A stretch of DNA of 64,000 nucleotides, from assembly GCA_025358255.1 (NCBI GenBank), contig JANYKC010000082.1:1-64000 (forward strand). The letters are read 5' to 3'. Under the pieces are notes generated by a model. That model saw nothing but the letters and a program-made list of their open reading frames with translations, did not search any database and was not told the DNA's origin. Position 1 is the stretch's first letter, and every line of letters begins with the position of its first letter. Below are positions 50,978 to 59,407 of the stretch, in pieces. Origin of the DNA: Spirochaetaceae bacterium (lineage in GTDB: Bacteria; Spirochaetota; Spirochaetia; Treponematales; Rectinemataceae). The position numbers and the translations under genes are program-made.

Positions 50978-51781
50978 TTGAAAGGAAATCTCGCCATTCT
51001 CGTCATTTCTTGTGACAATTACCGAGATGTCTGGAAGCCGTTTTTCGAGCTCTTTTCCAAATTCTGGCCAGACTGTCCGTATCGCCTGTATCTGGGTTCG
51101 AACAAGGCGGATTTCGAGTATCCCGATGTCACCGTGGTGAAATCCGGAGAGGACATATCCTGGGCGGATAACGTCAGGAAGTATCTTGCCCAGATCGATG
51201 AAGAGTACGTCCTGACATTTCTTGAGGATTTTTTCATTTGCCGTCCAGTCCCTACCGCGGCCATCGAGAGCGCGTTCAAAACCATGGTGAAAGACCATAT
51301 CGATTTGTTCAGCTTCACATTGCCCAAAAAGGGCGAACCTTTCCCGCAATCGGAGAACGTCTACTATATCGATCCGAGAGCGGAATACTGCGTCAATACA
51401 GCCATAGCGATCAGGGCGAAAAATGCTTTCCTGACGCTACTGAAGCCGGGATATAGCGCTTGGGATTTCGAGGTGAAAAACAGCAAGCAAGTGAACGAGG
51501 CGGGTTCGTTTCCTGGCGTTTTCGTAACCTCCGGGATCGATTACTTTCCTTTGCTGAATGGCATCTGGAGGGGGAAATGGGTCCCCGGAAGCGTCCGGTT
51601 CTGCCGACGAGTGGGCATAGACGTTGATACATCGGTTCGCCCTTTCATGGAGCCTAACGAACGGATTTGGGAGTTTGCGAAAGGGACCGGCCGAAGGTTG
51701 ATGAACCCTTCCATCCGAAGGATGCTGAAACGCCTCCTGATTCGGTTTGGCCATTCCCGCAGGTTTGTTTCCCAGGATTAA
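50978..51781 (+). CDS. Glycosyltransferase-like protein of unknown specificity
   Basis: A 267-residue protein. NLAILVISCDNYRDVWKPFF and LYLGSNKADFEYPDVTVV suggest a GT-A fold, YVLTFLEDFFICRPV supplies an acidic EDF in place of DXD, and IDYFPLLNGIWRGKWVPGSV is found in similar proteins of capsule loci. The start is set at TTG 50978 because GGAGGA (50967-50972) lies 5 nt upstream; an ATG at 50951 overlaps that site. The DNA from here to about 55900 looks visibly more AT-rich than the flanks. Confidence 0.65.
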   Translation: MKGNLAILVISCDNYRDVWKPFFELFSKFWPDCPYRLYLGSNKADFEYPDVTVVKSGEDISWADNVRKYLAQIDEEYVLTFLEDFFICRPVPTAAIESAFKTMVKDHIDLFSFTLPKKGEPFPQSENVYYIDPRAEYCVNTAIAIRAKNAFLTLLKPGYSAWDFEVKNSKQVNEAGSFPGVFVTSGIDYFPLLNGIWRGKWVPGSVRFCRRVGIDVDTSVRPFMEPNERIWEFAKGTGRRLMNPSIRRMLKRLLIRFGHSRRFVSQD

Positions 51782-51817
51782 TATTCTTTTCTGGCCCAAG
51801 TGCGATCGGAGCATGCA

Positions 51818-52969
51818 GTGAACGATGTTGGCGTGATTTTTGTCAGGAATGCGAATTTTGTCTATGATGTCAGGACGAACAAGGAAGCGGATGTCGCGCT
51901 GGCGTTGGGCTATCCAGTTTCCGCCCTCGGCTGGATCCGCGATGGCTCGGATGCAAGCGCCCGATCGATCAAGAAAAAGGGCGGGGACATCTCATTGGAG
52001 CTTTATGACCGGAACTCGGCGTTCGGCCAGGGCTTCAAGAACATCTTCAATTTGCTTGCCTATAATCTCTGGATTTTCAGGTCCTTGTTCAAGAAGCGGA
52101 AAAGCTATTCGATAATCCATTCATGCGATCTGGATGTGTCCTTTCCCGCGTTGCTCGCGGCCCGTCTATTGAAAAAAAAGATCGTCTACGATATTTTCGA
52201 TTACTACTCGGACACCCATGCCATGCCCGCCCGCATCGCCAGGGTCGTCGCCGGCCTGGAAAACTTCGTGATCAATCATGCCGATGCCGTGATCCTATGC
52301 AATGAAGCCCGGTATAAGCAGATAGCCGGGACAAGGCCAAAACGCTGCGTTGTCATACACAACACCCCGGATCTGGACTTTGAGATGGCTCCGGCGAGGA
52401 TCTGCCGCGGGAAGCCATCCTCGTTCAAGGTCGTCTACACGGGTATCCTCTGCAAGGAAGGGAGGCTCCTGTCGGAAATACTTGAGAGCCGCGAAGCCCT
52501 CGAACATTTCGAGGTGCATATAGCCGGCGATGGTCCATATCGCGAAAGGATCGAGCAAATGGCCAGCGAGACTCCGAGCATCTTTTATTACGGCCAGGTC
52601 ACGAATCAGCAGTCGCTGCAGCTCGAGAAGGAATGCGATGTCTTGTTCGCGACCTATGATCCAAGCATCAAGAACAACCGCTACTCAGCGCCAAACAAGC
52701 TTTACGAGGCGATGGCCCTCGGGAAGCCCGTGGTCGTCTCCAGGGGCAGTTGCTCCGACGAACTTGTGCTTGAGGAAAAAACCGGATTGATCATAGGATA
52801 TGCCGCGGCGGAGTTTTGGGAAGCGGTGGCAACCCTCGAGAAGGATCCTGGCCTATGTAATGAGCTTGGCAGGAACGGGCTCCGGGCATATGCGACCAAG
52901 TACGAATGGAACATCATGAAAGAGCGGCTAGCGGATCTCTATTCAAGCCTGAACGCGATGAACAGGTGA
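51818..52969 (+). CDS. Glycosyltransferase family 4
   Basis: A 383-residue GT-B enzyme. The N-terminal domain has SIIHSCDLDVSFPALLAARL and YDIFDYYSDTHAMP; the C-terminal domain has KVVYTGILCKEGRL, IFYYGQVTNQQSLQLEKECD and NKLYEAMALGKPVVVSRGSC with the conserved glutamate. The start is placed at GTG 51818 because GGAG (51808-51811) precedes it; GTG 51800 is possible. Specificity is unknown. Confidence 0.83.
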   Translation: MNDVGVIFVRNANFVYDVRTNKEADVALALGYPVSALGWIRDGSDASARSIKKKGGDISLELYDRNSAFGQGFKNIFNLLAYNLWIFRSLFKKRKSYSIIHSCDLDVSFPALLAARLLKKKIVYDIFDYYSDTHAMPARIARVVAGLENFVINHADAVILCNEARYKQIAGTRPKRCVVIHNTPDLDFEMAPARICRGKPSSFKVVYTGILCKEGRLLSEILESREALEHFEVHIAGDGPYRERIEQMASETPSIFYYGQVTNQQSLQLEKECDVLFATYDPSIKNNRYSAPNKLYEAMALGKPVVVSRGSCSDELVLEEKTGLIIGYAAAEFWEAVATLEKDPGLCNELGRNGLRAYATKYEWNIMKERLADLYSSLNAMNR

Positions 52970-52987
52970 ACGATTGCGAAATATAAT
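52959..52987 (+). promoter_or_regulatory. Possible internal promoter before the second flippase
   Basis: TGAACA (52959-52964), 17 bp, TATAAT (52982-52987). The -10 is perfect and the -35 matches four of six bases. The 102-bp gap before the flippase gene would suit a separate transcript for the second half of the locus. Confidence 0.4.
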
Positions 52988-53071
52988 TGCCATTCCCTCG
53001 AGCGTCGCCCATTTTGGACCTGAATCCCCATTCCCCGAGCCTGAAAGCGGACGACGGCCAGCATCCTGCTG

Positions 53072-54586
53072 GTGCGGGAAGTCTGGGGCGGTCCAGTGAC
53101 GACACGCCGACGCCTTGCCGCGGCTGCTGGCTTGTCCTTCATGGGGAGCATGGTCACAGCCCTATTGAGCTACCCACGAAACTGGCTGATGGCTCGCGCC
53201 TTGGGGCCGGAAGCGCTCGGCACCTACGTATTGGGCGGAACCATCGCCCTGCTTGGCGCAACCATCTTCGGATTCGGGTTGAGCACGAGCATCACCAAAT
53301 ACATCGTCGAGTATTCTGAAAACCCCGTCCATCTTCGCGGCGGCGCCCGAAAAACCATGAAGATCGGTTTCCTGTCAGGGACGATCGGCGCGTTGATCCT
53401 CGTCATTGTCAGCTTGCCCCTGTGCAAATTCGTGTTTCACCAGCCAGAACTGGCTCCAATTATGATAATTGTTTCCTTCAGTATCCCGATCACCATCCTG
53501 ATGAACATCGCAAGCGGAATCAGCCTCGGTTTGGGAAACGTCAAGCACCAGGTGATCGTCAACAGCATCCTGCTCCCCTTGATCTGGACCGCATTCGTCG
53601 CGCTGGTCTGGTACAAGAAGCTTGGCCTCTCCGCCATGGCGTTGACAATTCCGGTTTCCACGCTTGTCGCCGCGTCTTTGGCGACCTGGTTTGTCCTCAG
53701 GTCGGTAGGCGCAGGCCCGGCGGACATGCCCGAGGGCGGGGTCCGCCAAATAGTCTCAATTGGATTGATCCTCTTTGTCTCATCGCTTGCCTATACGGTC
53801 TGGCTCAGGATGGACACGCTCGCCTTGGGTGCCTTCTGGGGGCCTTCGGAAGTCGGCCTATATACGCCGGCGTTCCAGGCGAGTTCCCTCCTTACCTATA
53901 TGCTCGTAGCCGTCTCATCCTTGTTCTCCCCGACCGTGACTTCCCTTTTGGCAAAGAACGAGAAGGCGGAACTCGGAAAGCTCTTCAAGGAGATGAGCCG
54001 CTGGTGTTTCTACGGGAATATCCCAATCGCCTTGACCCTGTATTTCGGAGCCGCGCCGTTCCTAGGCTTTTTCGGTCGCGCGTTCGTGACCGACATTTCA
54101 ATAATGACCCTGCGGGTGCTTCTTGCCTTCTTCCTCTTCTATTCCCTCGTCGGGGCAATGCCTTCTATCGTGCTGGCGATGGGCGGCCAACACAAGAACC
54201 TGGCAAAACTCGAGATCCTGATGGTTTTCATTGCGGGTGTATTGCACCTGCTGCTTACCAGGAAGCTAGGCATCATCGGAGCGGCGCTGGCCAGCGGATG
54301 TTCGTTGGCTGTCGTCGCGATCTTGAGGACGGCGCTCGTAAAAATGGTGTTCGGCTTCCTGGGATTCGACCGTACAATATGGAAGGGGATCGTGACGGTC
54401 TTGGTCGGTGGGCTGATAATCGCAGGCATCAACACGGTGACCATTGCGTTTCCGGCCTTGATCCGCCTCTTGATCCTCGCCGTGGCATCAGTCCTCGTGG
54501 AGATCTCCCTTCTTTTAATCATGCGCGATTCGACAGTCTTCGACATAATTAACGTAATTGTCAGGAAGATGAAGACGATCAGGTGA
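53072..54586 (+). CDS. Polysaccharide flippase, Wzx-like (second)
   Basis: A 504-residue membrane protein with about 14 hydrophobic segments. NWLMARALGPEALGTYVLGG and FGLSTSITKYIVEYSENP near the N-terminus are typical of MVF/MATE polysaccharide exporters. A cytoplasmic stretch LLAKNEKAELGKLFKEMSRW separates the halves. The GTG at 53072 is used as start; GTG 53096 is also possible and neither has a strong ribosome binding site. Having a second flippase implies a second lipid-linked product. Confidence 0.88.
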   Translation: MREVWGGPVTTRRRLAAAAGLSFMGSMVTALLSYPRNWLMARALGPEALGTYVLGGTIALLGATIFGFGLSTSITKYIVEYSENPVHLRGGARKTMKIGFLSGTIGALILVIVSLPLCKFVFHQPELAPIMIIVSFSIPITILMNIASGISLGLGNVKHQVIVNSILLPLIWTAFVALVWYKKLGLSAMALTIPVSTLVAASLATWFVLRSVGAGPADMPEGGVRQIVSIGLILFVSSLAYTVWLRMDTLALGAFWGPSEVGLYTPAFQASSLLTYMLVAVSSLFSPTVTSLLAKNEKAELGKLFKEMSRWCFYGNIPIALTLYFGAAPFLGFFGRAFVTDISIMTLRVLLAFFLFYSLVGAMPSIVLAMGGQHKNLAKLEILMVFIAGVLHLLLTRKLGIIGAALASGCSLAVVAILRTALVKMVFGFLGFDRTIWKGIVTVLVGGLIIAGINTVTIAFPALIRLLILAVASVLVEISLLLIMRDSTVFDIINVIVRKMKTIR

Positions 54587-54620
54587 GCGGTATCTTCATT
54601 TTTACGGAGAGGAAGTGAGT

Positions 54621-55937
54621 ATGCTTCTTGTCGCGCTCTTTCTTTCGTATTTTGCGATACTCTTCCTGGAATTCAGGCGCAAATCGCTGGCCATCATCCT
54701 ATGGGCGGGGCTTTTTGTTTTCTTCATGTTGCCGCATACGATTGACGCGATGCTTGGCACCCGGGAGTATCTCGAATCGACATATGTAAAGGCATCGGTT
54801 TTCGCGCTTTGCTTCAATTTGATCTATTTCTTCACCCGCTTCGTCTTTTCGGTGCCCATCGCGCATCTGGAGAAGCTGGATTCGAACAGGGATATTTTCG
54901 AGCGGGTAACCAAGGATTCGATCCCGAACATCGATCGGTTGTTCATCGGCACGCTTTTCATCTCGCTTGTGCTCTCCTTCTTGCTCCTTCTATTCTTCAT
55001 AATTACGCATATTGACAACCTCATGTCGTCCACATGGGTCGACATGTTCAACAACAGGGGCGGTTTCTCCTATTTGATGTTCAGCTACCTATTTCCGATA
55101 AGCCTGCCGGTCCTCTTCTTGTCGTACAAATACCGCATGCGCAAGAAATTCATCATCTCCTTGCTCATCACCCTGTTTGTGGTGCTCGTGTTCCGGGTCA
55201 GGTCCTACATGATCCCCGCGATATTGCCATTTATCGTTTTCTACATATTCCGGAACAGGTTCAAGCTGAATCTCAGGAATATCCTGATAACGCTCCTGCT
55301 CGCGATAAGCTTGCTTTACGTGATTTTCGGCATCGGAGTGTTTCGCATATACGGGTCGCTGAACAATTTCTTCGCCAATGTGACATTTTCCGATTTTAAC
55401 AAGACGATGTACGGACTGCTTTTTTCCAGATATAGCGAACTCGGACTTCGGAACGCGTTCTACCTGTTTCTGGAAAAGGGCAACAATTTCCCGAACTTTG
55501 GAACAGGTCAAGGCTACCTGCGCCTCTTGATGCTTCCGATCCCCTCATCGTGGTCATTTGGGCTGAAGCCGCAGGATTTCGCGATGGATATGGCCATGGC
55601 CTATGATCCGGTGAACTCGGTGCCAGGCGTCAACAGCATGCATCCGACGCTGTATGGTGATAGCTACGCAAACTTCGGATGGGCCGGGGTCGGCTTGGGC
55701 GTTTTTTGGTCCTTGTTCGCGACCCTGTCCGACTTGTTGACGAGGAATACGAGAGAGGGACATGGCTGCATCGTAAAGACGAGCATGCTGGTCTCGTTTT
55801 CCTATGCATTCACCTTGATCGCGCGGGGCGCTGTTTACTATGGGGTAATAAACGCAGTATTGATTTTCGTCTTTCATTCTGCGCTGTGGATGCTGCTGAA
55901 GGACCGCCGGCATTATTTCGCGGTTTCCCGGCAATGA
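54621..55937 (+). CDS. O-antigen polymerase-like membrane protein (Wzy candidate)
   Basis: A 438-residue membrane protein with around ten to twelve hydrophobic segments and a periplasmic-type loop (LFSRYSELGLRNAFYLFLEK, then GYLRLLMLPIPSSW and VNSMHPTLYGDSYANFGWAG). The HPTLYGD-ANFGW pattern is seen in oligosaccharide-repeat polymerases. Start at ATG 54621 has AGAGGAA 6 nt upstream; GTG 54615 overlaps it. Like many wzy genes it is AT-richer than its neighbours, hinting at transfer. No motif proves polymerase activity. Confidence 0.78.
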   Translation: MLLVALFLSYFAILFLEFRRKSLAIILWAGLFVFFMLPHTIDAMLGTREYLESTYVKASVFALCFNLIYFFTRFVFSVPIAHLEKLDSNRDIFERVTKDSIPNIDRLFIGTLFISLVLSFLLLLFFIITHIDNLMSSTWVDMFNNRGGFSYLMFSYLFPISLPVLFLSYKYRMRKKFIISLLITLFVVLVFRVRSYMIPAILPFIVFYIFRNRFKLNLRNILITLLLAISLLYVIFGIGVFRIYGSLNNFFANVTFSDFNKTMYGLLFSRYSELGLRNAFYLFLEKGNNFPNFGTGQGYLRLLMLPIPSSWSFGLKPQDFAMDMAMAYDPVNSVPGVNSMHPTLYGDSYANFGWAGVGLGVFWSLFATLSDLLTRNTREGHGCIVKTSMLVSFSYAFTLIARGAVYYGVINAVLIFVFHSALWMLLKDRRHYFAVSRQ

Positions 55938-55965
55938 AACCGGCTTCTTCAGGCGGAGGGCATAC

Positions 55966-56322
55966 ATGATTGGGATCGATCTTGTGAACATAAAAAGGTT
56001 CGAAAAGGCGGTCTGCGGGAAAAACCGGAATCGAGCGCTGCCGAAGCTCTTCACTTCGGAAGAGCTCAAGCAATGCGAGGACGCGACCGGCGAACTCAAG
56101 CTTGATTCCTTGGCAGGGCGGTTTGCGATAAAAGAGGCAGTTATCAAGGCCTCGAGAGGCGAGTTGTCATTTTTCGACCTTGATCATATCGCGATACGGC
56201 AGGACCTCAAGGGCTTTCTTGCGGCAGTCGTCGTCGGCAAGGATGTGCGATGTCCTTTCTACGAGGTCTCGATGAGCCACGATGGCGAGTATGCTGTCGG
56301 AATGGCAGTTCAAGGCAACTAG
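55966..56322 (+). CDS. Holo-ACP synthase, locus-specific
   Basis: A 118-residue AcpS-type phosphopantetheinyl transferase that would turn apo carrier protein into its holo form using CoA. MIGIDLVNIKRFEKAV (magnesium-binding aspartate D5), FTSEELKQCEDA, LAGRFAIKEAVIKAS with the second acidic ligand, and VSMSHDGEYAVGMAV near the end are all present. Length is normal. GGAGG precedes the ATG. As it lies 288 bp before a carrier protein gene rather than with the fab operon, it probably serves that protein. Confidence 0.9.
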   Translation: MIGIDLVNIKRFEKAVCGKNRNRALPKLFTSEELKQCEDATGELKLDSLAGRFAIKEAVIKASRGELSFFDLDHIAIRQDLKGFLAAVVVGKDVRCPFYEVSMSHDGEYAVGMAVQGN

Positions 56323-56437
56323 CCTGTCTCCTTCGTCCGGGAAACTTCGCGTTGCCGCCGATCGGTGCAAGGGTGGCAGGCCCGTCAATTGCGTTTCGAT
56401 CGGCTCTATCCCCGAGCACCGCATTCTTTTCGCGCAA

Positions 56438-56459
56438 GGATTGCCGCCTTCGGCAATCC
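56438..56459. other. Perfect hairpin between acpS and the carrier protein gene
   Basis: GGATTGCCG (56438-56446) and CGGCAATCC (56451-56459) form a 9-bp stem with loop CCTT. No U-tract follows on either strand. It sits in the only long gap (56323-56609) of this module. Open frames across the gap have no likeness I recognise. It may be an RNA processing or attenuation element. Confidence 0.4.
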
Positions 56460-56609
56460 GGATTACGCACTTGAATTATCCAATGTTGGCAAGTAATGTT
56501 CCTCGTTGGGATAGCGCTGGAAAGGCAGAGCCTTCATGGCGCATCGGTTTTTTTCGACGAAGTGACAGGTTTTCCCAAAGTCAGACCACTATAAGAAAGA
56601 GGTAGCAGT

Positions 56610-56909
56610 ATGTTGTCCCAGGAAAAGGCGATGACCATGATCGAGGATTCGATCGCCGGATTGAGGCGAGCTGGCCTTCTTGGCGCGGATCTCGCCGTTG
56701 ATGGTGGCTTGGTGCTATTAGGCACCGGATCGCCGCTGGATTCGATCGCGTTCGTGACGTTTATCACCGACCTCGAAGATCGACTCAATGGCGAGACCGG
56801 CAAGGATCTCTATCTGGTACTGACGGATATCCATGAGTTCAATACAGACAATGCGCGCTTGACCGTCGAGACCCTGGCGCGCTATCTGGTGAAGCTGGCT
56901 CAGCAATAG
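56610..56909 (+). CDS. Acyl carrier protein, divergent
   Basis: A 99-residue carrier protein. The phosphopantetheine site is the serine in GSPLDSIAFVTFITDLEDRL near residue 44, where ordinary ACPs read DSLDxVE. Helix I lies before it and helix III (TVETLARYLVKLAQ) at the end. It is clearly not the fatty-acid AcpP and is longer than usual by about 20 residues. GAGG lies about 9 nt before the ATG. A ketoreductase gene follows after 10 bp, and its own AcpS-like enzyme precedes it. Confidence 0.85.
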   Translation: MLSQEKAMTMIEDSIAGLRRAGLLGADLAVDGGLVLLGTGSPLDSIAFVTFITDLEDRLNGETGKDLYLVLTDIHEFNTDNARLTVETLARYLVKLAQQ

Positions 56910-56919
56910 GCCGGATTCC

Positions 56920-57627
56920 ATGACGGAGCAAACGGTCCTTGCCATTACGGGAGCCAGTCGGGGCATTGGCTTGGCGATGGCTGAGCATTTCGCAAGAAAG
57001 GGCATTCGCGTGGCTGGTTGCAGCCGCGGGCCGAGCCAAATCGCGGCCGATAACTACCTGCATACGCAAGTGGACATCACGGACGACAAAGAGGTTCGCG
57101 GCTGGATTCGCGGCATAAAAAAGGCCTATGGCAGGCTCGACGTCGTGGTGTGCAACGCAGCGCTCGTGCCTCCCGCCGCACTTCTGCTGAACACCGCGAC
57201 CGAGACCTTGGATGCCGTATTTCGGGCAAACGTGAACGGCACGTATCTCGTTTGCCGTGAGGCGGCGAAAATGATGCTGCTGCAGCGATTCGGCCGGATC
57301 ATTACCGTATCGAGCATGGCTGTCGGACTGCATAGCGAAGGAAGCTCGCTCTATGCGGCCTCGAAAAGCGCGGTCGTCGAAATGACAAAGATACTGGCAA
57401 AGGAACTGGCACCTTCGGGAATAACCTGCAATGTCATCGCGCCATCGGTGTATGAATCCTCCGCTGTCGCGAATTTGGGCGAGGCCGTTGTCGCGCATGC
57501 CCTCGGCCAGTTGACGCTCAAGCGGGCGCTTACGATCGCGGAGATCTGCAATGTCATCGAATTCTATGCTGCCCCTGAAAGCGGTTGCATCACCGGGCAG
57601 GTAACGCACCTTGGGTTGGTGGTCTGA
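56920..57627 (+). CDS. Short-chain dehydrogenase/reductase, FabG-like
   Basis: A 235-residue classical SDR. Cofactor loop AITGASRGIGLAMAEHF, VCNAA in place of NNAG, a serine in TVSSMAVG, and YAASK with the catalytic Tyr-Lys pair. It resembles FabG but is more distant than the fabG at 14236, notably in the shortened nucleotide-binding region after CSRG. In this setting it would reduce a 3-oxoacyl group on the dedicated carrier protein. It shares one base with the next start (TGATG). Confidence 0.85.
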   Translation: MTEQTVLAITGASRGIGLAMAEHFARKGIRVAGCSRGPSQIAADNYLHTQVDITDDKEVRGWIRGIKKAYGRLDVVVCNAALVPPAALLLNTATETLDAVFRANVNGTYLVCREAAKMMLLQRFGRIITVSSMAVGLHSEGSSLYAASKSAVVEMTKILAKELAPSGITCNVIAPSVYESSAVANLGEAVVAHALGQLTLKRALTIAEICNVIEFYAAPESGCITGQVTHLGLVV

Positions 57628-58331
57628 TGGCCACGAGCTTGAATGCCCGGGAGATACTCGTGGGCGAGTATCACATCTCCACCTTCGTCACGGGCGGGTC
57701 CTGGAAAGAAAACACCTACTTGATCCGTCATGTTGGTAGCGGCGAGATGGCAGTCATCGATCCGGGAGAGGACGAAGGCGAGATCGCGGCCACCATCCAG
57801 TCCCAGGGCGGGCGGCTGAAATACATCCTGCTGACCCATGGGCACCACGATCATGTTGGCGGAGTCGCCGCCCTTGGACGGGAACATGGAATTTGCTGCT
57901 ACGTGCATCCTGAAGACCTGCGTTTGCTCCATCATGCCCCGATGTATGCGCTTCGGTTCGCGCAGAGGAAAATCGAAAAACCTGAACCATATTGCCTCCT
58001 CGACGATGCGCAGGACCTCAACTTGGGGGCCCATCCGATCGGCATCATCAAGACGCCTGGCCACACCATGGGGAGCGTATGCTACGTGATTGGCGGAGCG
58101 GTATTCACGGGTGATACCCTTTTCTTCGAGCATGTCGGACGTGTAGACCTGCCCGGGGCGAATGCCTCCCTGCTGCCGGCATCGATCGGGATTCTGGTCG
58201 ATTCGGTCCAGCCGTCGGCAATCATCTTGCCCGGGCATGGACGCACCTGGTCGATCGCCGAAGCGAGCCTGTGGTGGCTGTCCGCCGGGAAGGCCGAGTT
58301 GCCTCAATATACCGAACCATCGAAGAAATGA
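57627..58331 (+). CDS. Metallo-beta-lactamase-fold hydrolase
   Basis: A 234-residue MBL-fold enzyme with a full metal site: THGHHDHVGG (HxHxDH), VHPED, TPGHTMGSVCYV, TGDTLFF and LPGHG. The layout is that of glyoxalase II-like hydrolases, which cleave thioesters. In this operon an acyl-ACP or acyl-CoA thioesterase, or an editing hydrolase, is a reasonable role; a comparison is PqsE, an MBL thioesterase beside KAS III-type enzymes in alkylquinolone synthesis. The substrate is unproven. ATG shares a base with the previous stop. Confidence 0.85.
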   Translation: MATSLNAREILVGEYHISTFVTGGSWKENTYLIRHVGSGEMAVIDPGEDEGEIAATIQSQGGRLKYILLTHGHHDHVGGVAALGREHGICCYVHPEDLRLLHHAPMYALRFAQRKIEKPEPYCLLDDAQDLNLGAHPIGIIKTPGHTMGSVCYVIGGAVFTGDTLFFEHVGRVDLPGANASLLPASIGILVDSVQPSAIILPGHGRTWSIAEASLWWLSAGKAELPQYTEPSKK

Positions 58332-58354
58332 CCAAGCCATGGAGTGGTTAAAGC

Positions 58355-59383
58355 GTGAACAATCCGCAATCCCCCGACCGCCGCGCCAAAATCCTCGGTA
58401 TCGATTACGTTTTGCCGTCGAATCGTGTCACCAATGACATGTTGGACAAGCTTCATCCTGCATGGCAGATGGAGCAAGTTGCCCTTCGTACCGGCGTCCT
58501 CGAACGCCGATGGTGCGCTCCCGGGGAAACAGCCCTTGACCTCGCGGTGACCGCATGCCGAAAGGTGATCGACCGGGTCGGCCCCAAGCCAAATGAGATC
58601 GACGCGATCCTATTCTGCACGCAGTCGCCTGACTATATAATGCCGCCCAACGCGTGCCTCTTGCAGTCGAAATTGGGATTGGGCACGGAAATCGCCGCAT
58701 TCGATTTTTCCCTCGCATGCTCGGGATATATATACGGATTGTATATCGCAAAGGCCTTGATCGAATCAGGGCAGGCCCGAAACGTCCTGCTCGCTACGGC
58801 CGAGACATATTCAAAGCATATGAATCCCGATGATAGGGGGCCGATCACGCTCTTCGGCGACGGCGCCGCCGCGACCTTGCTTGGGTTGGGAGAAAGCGGG
58901 CTCGAGTCCGTGGTTGTCGGAACGGACGGGCGCGGCGCCGAGACCTTCATGATCCCCGCTGGCGGCGCGCGCCTGCCGCTGTCAGGCGAAACGAGAGTGG
59001 CGAAGGAAGATCCCAGCGGCAACCTGCGTAGTGCCGAGGACATTTACATGAACGGCGGCGAGGTTCTTGATTTTGTAAAAAGGGATATCCCTGGCATGAT
59101 TCGTTCGGTCCTCAAACGGGAAGGCTGCGATTTCCAGGACATTGACCTTGCGGTTTTCCATCAAGCGAGCAAGGTCACCCTTGATTTCCTGAATCGTGCC
59201 TTGCATATACCGCCGGAAAAGCAATTCAGCAATATCGCTCTTGTCGGGAATACGGTTTCGGCTTCGATTCCCATTGCGCTTCGTGACGCGGAACTTCAAG
59301 GCGTCTTGACAAGCGGAATGCGCGTAGTGATCGCCGGATTTGGCGTTGGGTTGTCGTGGGGCGGTTGCGTCCTTACATGGTGA
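58355..59383 (+). CDS. 3-oxoacyl-ACP synthase III (KAS III)
   Basis: A 342-residue FabH-like condensing enzyme. The catalytic triad is complete: cysteine in FSLACSGYIYG near residue 122, histidine in VFHQASKVTLD and asparagine in LVGNTVSASIPIAL. KAS III starts chains by joining a short acyl-CoA (or acyl-ACP) with malonyl-ACP. The N-terminal RAKILGIDYVLPSNRVTND is typical. GTG start at 58355 has GGAG upstream. The fab operon at 13302 has no fabH, so a housekeeping role cannot be excluded, but the setting argues for a dedicated one. Confidence 0.9.
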   Translation: MNNPQSPDRRAKILGIDYVLPSNRVTNDMLDKLHPAWQMEQVALRTGVLERRWCAPGETALDLAVTACRKVIDRVGPKPNEIDAILFCTQSPDYIMPPNACLLQSKLGLGTEIAAFDFSLACSGYIYGLYIAKALIESGQARNVLLATAETYSKHMNPDDRGPITLFGDGAAATLLGLGESGLESVVVGTDGRGAETFMIPAGGARLPLSGETRVAKEDPSGNLRSAEDIYMNGGEVLDFVKRDIPGMIRSVLKREGCDFQDIDLAVFHQASKVTLDFLNRALHIPPEKQFSNIALVGNTVSASIPIALRDAELQGVLTSGMRVVIAGFGVGLSWGGCVLTW

Positions 59384-59407
59384 AATTCTTTCGGAGGATG
59401 GACTATC

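Noticed and set aside
56282..56605. 107-codon open frame between acpS and the carrier protein gene
   Set aside because: It starts inside acpS in another frame, has no ribosome binding site and no recognisable motif.
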